Part shown: piece by piece, positions 1-7,984 of the stretch
Layout of the letters: every line of letters begins with the position of its first letter
Numbering within the stretch: the stretch's first letter is position 1
Source of the DNA: Egicoccus halophilus
Lineage (GTDB): Bacteria; Actinomycetota; Nitriliruptoria; Nitriliruptorales; Nitriliruptoraceae
Direction: 5' to 3'
Length of the DNA: 64,000 nucleotides
Assembly (NCBI RefSeq): GCF_004300825.1
Contig: NZ_CP036250.1
Span: 248,001-312,000, forward strand
Notes under the pieces: model-generated
Databases searched by the model: none
The model's input: only the letters and a program-made list of their open reading frames with translations
What the model was told of the DNA's origin: nothing
Position numbers and translations under genes: made by a program

Positions 1-1510
1 CGAGGAATCGGTCGGCGGCCCGGTGGAAGTGGGGCGTGATCGGCAGATAGGGGTGCGCCTCGCGCAGCGGGCAGACGTCGAGCGCCCCGTCGATGCGCCA
101 GCCGTCGGGCATCACGGCGAGGTCGCTGGAGGCGGTCACGGCCAGCGCCTCGACCCCGTCGGGCAGCGGCTGGGCGAACACCGCCGAAGCGGCGTCCGGC
201 GTCGCCAACAGCTCGCGCGACAGCGGGGCATCGACGAGGAAGTCGAAGTCGACCAGGTCGGCCAACGGCACGAGCTGCCGGAACAGCTCGCCGCCGACCA
301 GCCCGGGACCGTTCTCGCCCGGCGGTGGCCAGGTCAGTGGGCTGGAGGGGAACGGACCGAGCAGGACCAGCGCCGCGAGCCCGTCGAGGCGCTCCTCGGC
401 AGCGGCCTGCCAGGCCACCCACGCGGCCTGCGAATGCGCGAACACCACGATCGGGGGCTCGAGGTCGGCGGCCTGGGCCTCGAGCAACGCGACCTGCTCG
501 TCGAACGGCCGCTGGGTGTGGTCGGGGACGTAGGGCGCGCCGTGGTCGAGCGGACAGACCGCGACGCCCTGCGGCTGGCTGTCGCCCGGGCCCGCGTACG
601 AGTAGTAGGTGAACTGTTCGCAGGTGTAGCCCACGAACGCCGGCTGCAGGGTGAAGATCGCGCCCTCGCCGGACGCCGAGTTGATGCCCGACATGATCAC
701 CGCCGAGCCGTCGCGCTCGCTGGTGGACGCCGTCCACGGCGCGTCGCGGGTGACGACGGTCGTGCCCCACAGCGCGAGCCCGAGCGCGGTCACCCCGGCG
801 AGGCCCGCCAACGGCCGCTGCGGCACCGGTGCACGCAGCCGCGCGACCGTCGCCAGGGTGAGCGCCCCGGACACGGGGACGGCCACCACGATCCCGACCG
901 GTCGGGTGGCCTCCGCGAGCGCGCCGAGGACCAGCAGCGCCGCCACGTAGGCGGCCAGCACCGGGGCGCGCAGGCCAGCCCGCACGGCGGCGCGCCAGGC
1001 GACGCCGAGCCGCCACGCGACCGGGTCACCGGTGGTGGCGACCCTCCCGGTGTCCTGCCCACCCGGCGTGGTCCCCCGCCCGAGCGGCACCCACGGGGTC
1101 GCCGCGGACAGCACGAAGAGTGCGGCCAGGACGAACAGCGCACCGCCGAACAGCCGCGAGTACAGCGCGGCATGGGCGATGAAGTCGAGTTGGGCGGCCA
1201 GCACCGCCGGCAGCCAGACGACGGCGTAGAAGATCGCGGCGAGCCGCCAGCGCGGACGTTCGGCGTCGAGCAGCAGCGCCAGCGCCGTGATGCGGACGGC
1301 CAGCAGCGCGGCGGCACCGCCCACCGCCAGCGGCCAGGAGGTCGCCCGGGCAAGCAACCAGCGGGCGTCGGCAGCGACGTCGAGCGGCGGCAGCGCGACC
1401 AGGTGCACCGCCCCCGACCAGCGCGGCACCAGCCCGGTCGCGACCGCCAGCGTGCACGCCACCACGAGCGCGGCGTAGGCCGCCACGCCCGTGGTCGCCG
1501 GCCGACGCAC
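1..1510 (-). CDS. Membrane protein with hydrolase-like C-terminal domain (partial, C-terminus off window)
   Basis: The frame opens at a GTG two bases after the stop of the upstream 472-aa gene and runs off the left edge (about 503 codons seen). The first ~240 residues are several hydrophobic helices separated by short loops, with a charged Gly-rich loop near residue 150. The remainder reads as a soluble domain: a stretch VVFAHSQAA near residue 350 sits after a hydrophobic strand, as a nucleophile elbow does in alpha/beta hydrolases, but with His-Ser-Gln in place of Gly-x-Ser-x-Gly. Fourth gene of the operon that starts at 4790. Substrate unknown; it may act on lipids or cell-wall material at the membrane, which is inference. 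Confidence 0.7.
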   Translation of the reverse strand, partial: MRRPATTGVAAYAALVVACTLAVATGLVPRWSGAVHLVALPPLDVAADARWLLARATSWPLAVGGAAALLAVRITALALLLDAERPRWRLAAIFYAVVWLPAVLAAQLDFIAHAALYSRLFGGALFVLAALFVLSAATPWVPLGRGTTPGGQDTGRVATTGDPVAWRLGVAWRAAVRAGLRAPVLAAYVAALLVLGALAEATRPVGIVVAVPVSGALTLATVARLRAPVPQRPLAGLAGVTALGLALWGTTVVTRDAPWTASTSERDGSAVIMSGINSASGEGAIFTLQPAFVGYTCEQFTYYSYAGPGDSQPQGVAVCPLDHGAPYVPDHTQRPFDEQVALLEAQAADLEPPIVVFAHSQAAWVAWQAAAEERLDGLAALVLLGPFPSSPLTWPPPGENGPGLVGGELFRQLVPLADLVDFDFLVDAPLSRELLATPDAASAVFAQPLPDGVEALAVTASSDLAVMPDGWRIDGALDVCPLREAHPYLPITPHFHRAADRFL

Positions 1511-1512
1511 CC

Positions 1513-2931
1513 TCACGCCGCGACGGGCGTGCGCTCCCCGTCCGGTGCGATGTCCTCGATGCTCACACGGTCGTAGTTCCCGGCCTGCGCCAGGAACTCG
1601 TCGAACTCCGCGAGCGAGAGCGGTCCGGGGATCGGGTACTGCGGCGAGAGCTGCTTCATCGCGCGGTTGTACTTCGCGTACTGGGCGAAGTCGTGCGGGA
1701 ACTCGTCGAGGTCGGCGCCCAGCGTCGAACCCTCGCGTCGGGCCCGCGAGAGCACCTCGCGCCAGTCGTCGGGCGAGGGGATGCCCACGGCATTGACCCC
1801 GTGCTGGAACAGCGCCAGGTGGATGTCGTCGAACGGCTCGCGTTCGTCGAGGAAGCGTCGCACGCCGTCGACCGACGGCTGCATGTTGAACCGCATCCAG
1901 TACGGCACCGACCCGGTCCGCAGCGCCCGGTAGGCGTCGTTGATCACGAACGAGGTCACCATCAGCCGGTTCGACGGGATCCGCCGCCGTCGGTACCACC
2001 ACCGGTAGAGGTCGGCGACCAGCGGCGAGAGGTCGTCGGGACCGTCGAAGACGATCCGTCGCACCCGGTAGCGGTGCTCGCGGGCGAAGCGCAGCACGTC
2101 GTCGCGCAGGGACTCCTCGAAGCCCCACTCGGCCTCCGGGCTGACGGTGTCCGGCTCGGGTCCGTCCCAGCGACGCTTGGGCGAGTCGTAGCGTTCGAGG
2201 TAGTCCTCGACCCGATCACTGCCCTCGTGGAACTCGCGCTCGGTCGCCCCACCCACCGCACCGTGCTGGAAGACGTGACGCTCGCCGATGCGGGTGGTGT
2301 TCCACCGGGTGCGGCACTCGTAGAGCAGCAGCGTGCCCCCGGGCGGCAACCGGTCGCTGAGGAACCGTTCGTAGCCACCACCGAGGTTGCGGCGCTTGAC
2401 GCGGAAGTAGGTCAGGATCCGCACCATCAGGCGGTCCTGGTTGGCATCGTGCATGTGGTGCAGCTGCCAGTCCGGGTTGGCCTCCATCAGGGCCCGCCCG
2501 GGTTCGATGCCGTTCTCCATCGCGGTGGTCGGATCGTCCGGGTGCACCGGCTGACGCACCGGCAGGAACACCGTCTGCGGCAACCACGGCGTACCCAGCG
2601 CGGCGTTGAGGTAGACCGCCGCGCCGCTCGACGATCCCAGACCGACCGCCGGGTAGCGACGCTCCGGGTAGAGCTCGAGCAGCCACTCGCCGATCTCGTC
2701 GAGATCGATGTCGCCCATCTTCTTGGGCGAGGTGGTCTCGAGCGCGCCACTGGCGATGAAGATCTGTTCGCGCGCCTTGCGCGGGATCAGGTTCGCGAGC
2801 GAGACCGGTGGCTCGAGCAGCTTCGGGTTGCCGAGGGCGGGCCAGTCCTCGCCACGCAGGTAGGCAGCGGTGGACTGCGCCATGGCGGTGGCGGAGTCGA
2901 AGTCGGCGACGAAGGATGGAGGGGAGGCCAT
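1513..2931 (-). CDS. Conserved hypothetical protein, possible alpha/beta-hydrolase-like
   Basis: A 472-aa soluble protein with no signal peptide or clear membrane segment. I do not recognise the family. Near residue 100 a hydrophobic strand is followed by GLGSSSGAA, which resembles a nucleophile elbow (Gly-Ser-Ser-Ser-Gly) and could make it a divergent hydrolase or acyltransferase. The C-terminal half is rich in Arg, Trp and Tyr. It begins 33 bases after an alpha/beta hydrolase gene and ends two bases before the membrane protein at 1510, so it belongs to a compact four-gene operon with an SDR dehydrogenase, which suggests a lipid or small-molecule pathway. The ATG at 2931 is preceded by an AAGGA ribosome site. 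Confidence 0.75.
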   Translation of the reverse strand: MASPPSFVADFDSATAMAQSTAAYLRGEDWPALGNPKLLEPPVSLANLIPRKAREQIFIASGALETTSPKKMGDIDLDEIGEWLLELYPERRYPAVGLGSSSGAAVYLNAALGTPWLPQTVFLPVRQPVHPDDPTTAMENGIEPGRALMEANPDWQLHHMHDANQDRLMVRILTYFRVKRRNLGGGYERFLSDRLPPGGTLLLYECRTRWNTTRIGERHVFQHGAVGGATEREFHEGSDRVEDYLERYDSPKRRWDGPEPDTVSPEAEWGFEESLRDDVLRFAREHRYRVRRIVFDGPDDLSPLVADLYRWWYRRRRIPSNRLMVTSFVINDAYRALRTGSVPYWMRFNMQPSVDGVRRFLDEREPFDDIHLALFQHGVNAVGIPSPDDWREVLSRARREGSTLGADLDEFPHDFAQYAKYNRAMKQLSPQYPIPGPLSLAEFDEFLAQAGNYDRVSIEDIAPDGERTPVAA

Positions 2932-2964
2932 CGAGTGGTGCGTCCTTTCGGGATCGGCGTCAGG

Positions 2965-3813
2965 TCAGGCGGCGCGGACGGGGCTCGGGCGACCGGCGGT
3001 CGGTCGTCGCTCGCCGTCGGTGTCGTCGAGGTCGTCGAGGAAGGCGGCGACGACCCGGGCCGTCTGCAGCGGCTGCTCGTGGTTGATCGCGTGCGTGGCA
3101 CCGGGCAGCCGGCGCCGCTGCGCGTCGGGCAGCAGGTCGGCGACCTCGCGGGCCCACCGGTCCTCGACCATCGGGTCCTCGGAGCCGTGGACGACCAACG
3201 CCGGTACGTCGAGGAACGGCAGCTTGTCCTCGATCGCGTCGGCCATGGCGTGACGGAAGGTGGCGATCGCGCGGCCCAGTCCGGCACGCAGGTAGTCACG
3301 CACCATCAGGCGCTGGAGCGCCCCGGTCTGGGTCTTCATCTCCATCCGCCAGCGCCGCAGCTGCTCGTCGTAGCGACGCGCCCGCGGATCCATGGTCGGG
3401 GCGAGCAGCACCAGCGCGCCGACGAGGTCGGGGCGCCGCAGCGCCACCTCCGCGGCGATCTGGTTGCCGTAGCTGTTGGCCACCAGGGCGACGTCGCGCA
3501 GGCCGCGGGCGTCGAGCCAGTCGATGAGCGCCTGACCGAGCTCCCGGGTGTCGAGTGCACGGTCGGGACGGGGGTCCCGGCTCCGGCCGAAGCCGGGAAG
3601 ATCGAGGGCGTGCACGGTGCGTCGGACCGCGAGGTGCTGGGCCAGGGGCACGAGGTACGCGCTGCTGATGACCAGCCCGTGGACGAGCACGACCGGCCGT
3701 CGGCCGGTCGTGTCGTGCCGCTGCCAGACGCGGCTGGCGATGCGCCAACGACCCGCCCGCGCCTCGTGCCAGCGAGGCGCCGGTGCGGTGGGGGCGGCCG
3801 TCGTGGTGGTCAT
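2965..3813 (-). CDS. Alpha/beta hydrolase
   Basis: A 282-aa protein of the alpha/beta hydrolase fold. It shows the HG oxyanion turn (VLVHGLVIS), a nucleophile elbow in the variant form NSYGNQ with the serine in place, an acid in GSEDPMV and the C-terminal histidine in GATHAINHEQP, so the triad looks intact. The chosen ATG at 3813 overlaps the TGA of the SDR gene as ATGA; an in-frame start 18 bases upstream is possible but loses the tight coupling. Second gene of the operon starting at 4790. Substrate cannot be told; esterase, thioesterase or C-C bond hydrolase are all possible. Confidence 0.85.
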   Translation of the reverse strand: MTTTTAAPTAPAPRWHEARAGRWRIASRVWQRHDTTGRRPVVLVHGLVISSAYLVPLAQHLAVRRTVHALDLPGFGRSRDPRPDRALDTRELGQALIDWLDARGLRDVALVANSYGNQIAAEVALRRPDLVGALVLLAPTMDPRARRYDEQLRRWRMEMKTQTGALQRLMVRDYLRAGLGRAIATFRHAMADAIEDKLPFLDVPALVVHGSEDPMVEDRWAREVADLLPDAQRRRLPGATHAINHEQPLQTARVVAAFLDDLDDTDGERRPTAGRPSPVRAA

Positions 3814-4790
3814 GCGGCGCGCCGCTTCCACACCAGGGCCGTCACCACGGCGGCACCCGTCCCGCCGACGAGCGCGAGCGTGCGGCCGGGCTTGCCGGCC
3901 CGCGACGGCTTCCAGCCGCCGCTGACCGAGGTGCCCTGCGACACGGGCTCGAACAGGTTGCCGGAGGTGGGTTCCTCGGCCTCGTCGGTGAGGTGCGACG
4001 CCATCATGGGCTTGGCCGCGGCCCGCTCGGTCAGTCCCGGGAAGAGCCGGTAGGCGAGCAACGCCGGCCGGGTCGCGGCGCTGACGGGAACCTCGCGTCG
4101 CGGCTTGACGACGTTCTTGACGATCGCCGCAGCGACCCGCGCCGCGTCGACGGTCGGCTCGGGCGGCTTGACCCGCCAGCCGGTGTGGTTGGCCGCGTGC
4201 TGGAACAGCGGGGTGTCGATGGGACCCGGCATGATCAGCGACAACCGGATGCCCTTGGCGTCCTGCAGCTCCTGGCGCAGCGACTCGGTGAGCCCGCGGA
4301 TGCCGAACTTGCTGGCGATGTACGCGCTCTGCAACGGCGCCGGCACCTTCGACAGGATCGAGCCGACGTTGACCAACGTCCCGTGACCCTGTTCACGGAA
4401 CCACGGCAGCGCCGCACGGGCACCGTGGGCGTAGCCGAGCAGGTTGGTCTCGATCACGCGACGCCACTCGTCGAGCGGCACCTCCTCGAAGCGGCCGTAC
4501 TGGTTGACGGCCGCGTTGTTGACCCACGCGTCGAGCTTGCCGAAGCGACCGACGGTGTCGCGGGCGACGCGCTCGAGCGCCTCGGCGTCGTTGACGTCGG
4601 CGGCCTCGACGACGAGCCGTTGGCGGGCCTCGGCGTCGAACCCGTCGGCGAGCTCGCGCAGGGCGTCCTCGCGTCGGGCGACGGCCACCACGGTGCTGCC
4701 GGCCCGCACCAGCGCCTCGGCGGTGGCCCGGCCGATGCCGCTGGAGGCCCCGGTCACCACGACGACCGCATCCTGGAGCTTGGTTCGCAC
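3810..4790 (-). CDS. SDR-family short-chain dehydrogenase with C-terminal membrane anchor
   Basis: A 326-aa classical short-chain dehydrogenase. The nucleotide-binding motif TGASSGIG lies at residues 13-20, the NNAA motif near residue 88, and the catalytic Ser and YxxxK (YIASK) near residues 140-160. After the Rossmann domain there is an extension ending in a hydrophobic segment (LALVGGTGAAVVTALVW) followed by KRR, probably a C-terminal membrane anchor. The start is the GTG at 4790, preceded by a GGAGGG ribosome site; longer in-frame starts upstream carry only low-complexity sequence. First gene of a four-gene operon with a hydrolase; a role in lipid or fatty-acyl metabolism at the membrane is inferred. 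Confidence 0.88.
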   Translation of the reverse strand: MRTKLQDAVVVVTGASSGIGRATAEALVRAGSTVVAVARREDALRELADGFDAEARQRLVVEAADVNDAEALERVARDTVGRFGKLDAWVNNAAVNQYGRFEEVPLDEWRRVIETNLLGYAHGARAALPWFREQGHGTLVNVGSILSKVPAPLQSAYIASKFGIRGLTESLRQELQDAKGIRLSLIMPGPIDTPLFQHAANHTGWRVKPPEPTVDAARVAAAIVKNVVKPRREVPVSAATRPALLAYRLFPGLTERAAAKPMMASHLTDEAEEPTSGNLFEPVSQGTSVSGGWKPSRAGKPGRTLALVGGTGAAVVTALVWKRRAA

Positions 4791-5009
4791 GTGTCTCGTC
4801 CCTCCGCTGTGGACCAACCAGTGGAGTACGAAGGTGACACGCGCCCAGCGACGCGTCGGGGTCACCCGGACACCGACGTTCGTTCCCGCCGAACCGGCAC
4901 AACGGCCGGGAAGAACTGGTCGGCAGCTGAAGTCGGCGCGAGCGGACCCCCGCACCGCCCCGGCACGCGCCCCGAGCGCGGCCCCCGTCACCGGGGTCCG
5001 GACACACGA

Positions 5010-5037
5010 CCGCGGGAGCGCCGGAGCGCTCCCGCGG
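5010..5037 (-). terminator. Hairpin downstream of tRNA-Ser
   Basis: A perfect 11-bp inverted repeat (5010-5020 with 5027-5037) with a 6-base loop lies 8 bases beyond the 3' end of the tRNA-Ser gene on the minus strand. No T-run follows, which is common in very GC-rich actinobacteria. It could also insulate the SDR promoter. Confidence 0.6.
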
Positions 5038-5044
5038 GTCGAGG

Positions 5045-5136
5045 TGGCGGAGGGAGAGGGATTCGAACCCTCGAGACCCTTGCGGGCCTACTCGCTTTCG
5101 AGGCGAGCGCACTAGGCCGGACTATGCGATCCCTCC
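5045..5136 (-). tRNA. tRNA-Ser (anticodon CGA)
   Basis: A class II tRNA of 92 nt including an encoded CCA. The acceptor stem GGAGGGA pairs with TCCCTCC, the anticodon loop CTCGAAA gives anticodon CGA, the T-loop reads GGTTCGAATCC, and there is a long variable arm typical of tRNA-Ser. Confidence 0.96.
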
Positions 5137-5224
5137 TTGCGGCGGCAGAGCGTACGCCGTCACCCGCCCGACCGGCAACCGCGGGCGGGTACCGCGCCGG
5201 CCGGTCGTCGCCCCGGCCCGCCGC

Positions 5225-5677
5225 TCATCGGCGACGGCGGCGCGCCGCGAAGAAGGTGCGCAGCAGCTCCCCACAACGCTCGGCCTCGACCCCCCGCACC
5301 ACCTCGACCCGGTGGTTGAGCCGGGGGTCCCGCGGCACGTCCCAGAGGGCACCGACCGCGCCGGCCTTGGGATCGTCGGCGCCGAACACCAGCTGCGGCA
5401 GGCGGGCGAGCACGAGCGCACCGGCGCACATCGTGCACGGTTCGAGGGTGACCCACAGGGTGCAGCCGTCGAGCCGCCAGGAATCCAGTCGACGTGCGGC
5501 GTCGCGCAGTACGAGGACCTCGGCGTGGGCGGTCGGGTCCCGGTCCACCTCGCGACGGTTGTGGCCCCGGGCGAGGATCTCGCCGTCGCGGACGACCACG
5601 GCACCGATCGGCACGTCGTCGTGCGCGGCGGCCAGCTCGGCCTCCGCGATGGCGACCTGCATGTACGAGGTGTCCAC
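5225..5677 (-). CDS. tadA: tRNA-specific adenosine deaminase TadA
   Basis: A 150-aa cytidine-deaminase-fold enzyme that converts A34 to inosine in tRNA-Arg(ACG). The zinc site and catalytic Glu are present: HAEV near residue 55 and PCTMCAGA near residue 84. Length fits TadA. The GTG at 5677 was chosen because the enzyme core starts a few residues later; an ATG at 5662 is an alternative, and neither has a strong ribosome site. It sits directly downstream of the tRNA-Ser region on the same strand, and is divergent from the HMA gene at 5796. Guanine or cytosine deaminases share this motif, but size and C-terminal sequence favour TadA. Confidence 0.88.
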   Translation of the reverse strand: MDTSYMQVAIAEAELAAAHDDVPIGAVVVRDGEILARGHNRREVDRDPTAHAEVLVLRDAARRLDSWRLDGCTLWVTLEPCTMCAGALVLARLPQLVFGADDPKAGAVGALWDVPRDPRLNHRVEVVRGVEAERCGELLRTFFAARRRRR

Positions 5678-5795
5678 GGCCGGAGCAGCGTAGGGCCGAA
5701 CACGGACCGGCACGAACGCTGGTACGGGCCGCGCGGGGCGAGCGGGGTCGAACGTGCGGCAGACTGCCGGACGACCCGTCCACGGAGGACCGCCG

Positions 5796-6044
5796 ATGCT
5801 CATCACGCGCACCTACCACGTGCCCGACATCTCGTGCGACCACTGCCGCACGTCGATCGAGGCCGAACTCGACAAGCTCGAGGGCGTCGGCTCACGTCAG
5901 GTCGACCTCACCGACAAGACCGTCACGGTCGAGGGCATGGCCAGCGAGGAGGCCGTGACCAAGGCGATCAGCGACGCCGGCTACGAGGTCGAACGGGTCG
6001 AGGGCGCCGGCAGCACCGGCGGCCACCCCGGACCGATCCTCTGA
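5796..6044 (+). CDS. Heavy-metal-associated domain protein (CopZ-like copper chaperone)
   Basis: An 82-aa single HMA domain. The metal-binding motif is ISCDHC near residues 11-16, followed by the usual beta-alpha-beta pattern and a closing DAGYEV. Proteins of this size are cytoplasmic Cu(I) chaperones or stand-alone metal-binding domains. The ATG at 5796 follows a GGAGGA ribosome site by 6 bases. No CopA-type ATPase is adjacent; the nearest copper genes are at 34.8-40.6 kb. Divergent from tadA, with which it shares a short promoter region. Confidence 0.85.
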   Translation: MLITRTYHVPDISCDHCRTSIEAELDKLEGVGSRQVDLTDKTVTVEGMASEEAVTKAISDAGYEVERVEGAGSTGGHPGPIL

Positions 6045-6149
6045 CACCGACGTCGCGGCGGCGTCGCGGCGCCGACCCCCGAGGGGCACGAACCGTCACG
6101 GCGGCCCGGTGCGGGCCGCCGTGACGTCGCGTCGGGCCGCGCGCGGACC

Positions 6150-6566
6150 TCAGGCGTCGAGCGTCAACTCCTCGATCTGGTTCTTGCCGTAGAAGGCGAT
6201 CGAGCGCACACCGTGCTGGCGCATGACCTTGCCGATGCGCCGCTTCTCCTGCTCACGGGCGTCGTCGTCGCCGGCCGACAACCCCGCCTGGACGACGAGG
6301 TTGCCGCGTTCGAGCTCGTCGTTGAGGTTCTCGAGCCGCTCCGCCTCGTCGCCCAGCGCCTTCTGCACCGTCCGCATGGCCTTGGCGAGCGGACCGTGGT
6401 CGTCGCCCTTGGGGTCGAGCTGCTCCTCGCCGCTGTCCCCGGAGAGGACCTCGACCTCACTGGCGCCCGCTTCGGCGAGTGCGCTGCGCAGCTCGTCGAC
6501 GGCGCCGTGGTCGTCGAGGACGCCGACGACCTTCTCGGTGGGATAGACGAGCATGTCCTCGCTCAC
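6150..6566 (-). CDS. Hypothetical stress-type protein (YflT-like pattern)
   Basis: A 138-aa soluble, acidic protein. The N-terminus (EKVVGVLDDHGAVDELRSAL) resembles the opening of general-stress YflT-type domains, in which a strand is followed by a helix that splits residues across the domain. The C-terminal third reads VVQAGLSAGDDDA then a basic helix and a final strand. No catalytic motif is visible. It is transcribed away from the 6848 gene, with a 15-bp tandem repeat in the shared upstream region. Family assignment is tentative. Confidence 0.65.
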   Translation of the reverse strand: MSEDMLVYPTEKVVGVLDDHGAVDELRSALAEAGASEVEVLSGDSGEEQLDPKGDDHGPLAKAMRTVQKALGDEAERLENLNDELERGNLVVQAGLSAGDDDAREQEKRRIGKVMRQHGVRSIAFYGKNQIEELTLDA

Positions 6567-6645
6567 GGTGGTGCTCCTCGTGGATGGGGGCGGTGGAAAG
6601 GCCGCTCGGGGGGTCGTGCCGGAGGGATCCAGCCCTCACGGTCGC

Positions 6646-6725
6646 GAACCTGACGGTCGCGAACCTGACGGTCGGGGAACATGACCGTCGGGAACATGAC
6701 CGTCGGGAACATGACAGTCGGGAAC
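6646..6725. repeat. Five 15-bp tandem repeats
   Basis: Units start at 6646, 6661, 6677, 6692 and 6707, with a partial sixth at 6722. The consensus is GAACxTGACxGTCGx; a single extra G at 6676 breaks the phase between units 2 and 3. On the plus strand the 15-nt period reads as ANLTV in units 1-2 and, one frame over, GNMTV in units 3-5, as in pentapeptide-repeat proteins. It lies between two divergent genes, so it may instead be a regulatory iteron. Confidence 0.85.
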
Positions 6726-6847
6726 CGCGGCGCTGTCCACCGCGCCGCGATGCCCGTCCGGGCACCTCACCGGTCCGTGCCGGCCGCCCGGCCAGCGGCA
6801 GTAGGGTCGCGGCCGTCGTTCCTGTCCGCCTCGCCCGGGAGCCGCCC

Positions 6848-7717
6848 GTGACCGGCCTCGACCTCGATCCCGCCACGACGGTGGCGGTGCTGCGCGAGCT
6901 GTACGTCCAGCTCGGGCCCCTCGACGCCACGGCCCGCGCCGTGGTCGGCCTCCAGGCGACCGGGCCGGGTGGCGTGGCGCTCGTCGACGTCGAACGCCGC
7001 GCCGACGGCGTCCTGGAGGTACCCGACGGGCTCGCCGGGCTGGTCGTGGTCACCGCGATCGAGCAGGGCGACGACGCAGCGCTCCCCCACCTGGTGTGCC
7101 TGTTGCGCGACGGCCGGGAGGTCGGGGTGTTCCCCTCCGGCGACGACGGTGCGCTCCAGGCCTGGTCCACCGGTGACGACCCGGACCTCGGGGCCGGTCC
7201 GAACGCCGGGGCCGGTCCGAACGCCGCGCTCGCCGCGCTCCGCCCACGCGACGTCACGACCAACACCGCGCGGTGCGCCCTCGGCCTGCCCTCGCTGGTC
7301 GAGCTCCCGCCGGTCCGGGAGCTGTTCGCGCGCGTCTGGCTGCTGCGCGTGACCGAGGCGGCGTTGGCCCGTTTCGACCTCCCGGAGGGGCCGCGGGAGG
7401 TCTCTCCCGCCGAGCTCGCCGTGGTCGCCGAGGAGGCCGCACGCGCGCCACTGGGGCCGCACCTGCCGCCGCCGACGACCGCCGTCTGGGACGACGTCCG
7501 AAGCGCCGCGATCGACGGGACGCTCGAACTCGCGACCGCACGGGTCGACCCGACGCTCGCACGGTGGCTCGACGCGCCGGGACTGGCGCAACATCTCCTG
7601 CACGCGCTGCCCGCCGTCGAGCAGTTGCTGGGCACGCTGCAGGTGGTCGGCGAGGACGCGCTCGTGGACTGGGCACGCGACGGGCTGGCGGGCCAACGCG
7701 GTACGGCGACCGGCTGA
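6848..7717 (+). CDS. Hypothetical protein
   Basis: A 289-aa soluble protein starting at a GTG. I do not recognise the family and see no catalytic motif. The centre has a small direct repeat (GAGPNAGAGPNA, near residues 117-128) encoded by an 18-bp duplication at about 7191-7226. The C-terminal part is helical, ending in a leucine-rich segment. It stands 268 bases upstream of the split helicase on the same strand; no functional link can be shown. Confidence 0.6.
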   Translation: MTGLDLDPATTVAVLRELYVQLGPLDATARAVVGLQATGPGGVALVDVERRADGVLEVPDGLAGLVVVTAIEQGDDAALPHLVCLLRDGREVGVFPSGDDGALQAWSTGDDPDLGAGPNAGAGPNAALAALRPRDVTTNTARCALGLPSLVELPPVRELFARVWLLRVTEAALARFDLPEGPREVSPAELAVVAEEAARAPLGPHLPPPTTAVWDDVRSAAIDGTLELATARVDPTLARWLDAPGLAQHLLHALPAVEQLLGTLQVVGEDALVDWARDGLAGQRGTATG

Positions 7718-7984
7718 GCGTGCGCCCGGGGGCGCCGGTCGGCTCGCCTGCCCGAGGTCCCGTCCGATGCCGTCACCCGTGGCGCGGTCGTCGTCCCCAG
7801 CACGCCGCTGGGGCGCGACCGTGGATCCCGGCGCGACGGGTACCGTCCGTCGACCCGTCGTCCGAGGTGTCCGCATGCCCCGTCCGCTGCCAGCGCACGC
7901 GTGTGTGCGCGCCGGCACGCGAGCGCCGGCGCGCGCGACGGGGCATGCCGCCGACGCCGACCCCGCCGCCGGAGGAGCCTGACC

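Noticed and set aside
23-1576. Long plus-strand open frame (517 codons) at the left edge
   Set aside because: It is Arg/Gly-rich shadow sequence opposite the minus-strand membrane protein, with no hydrophobic or domain pattern.
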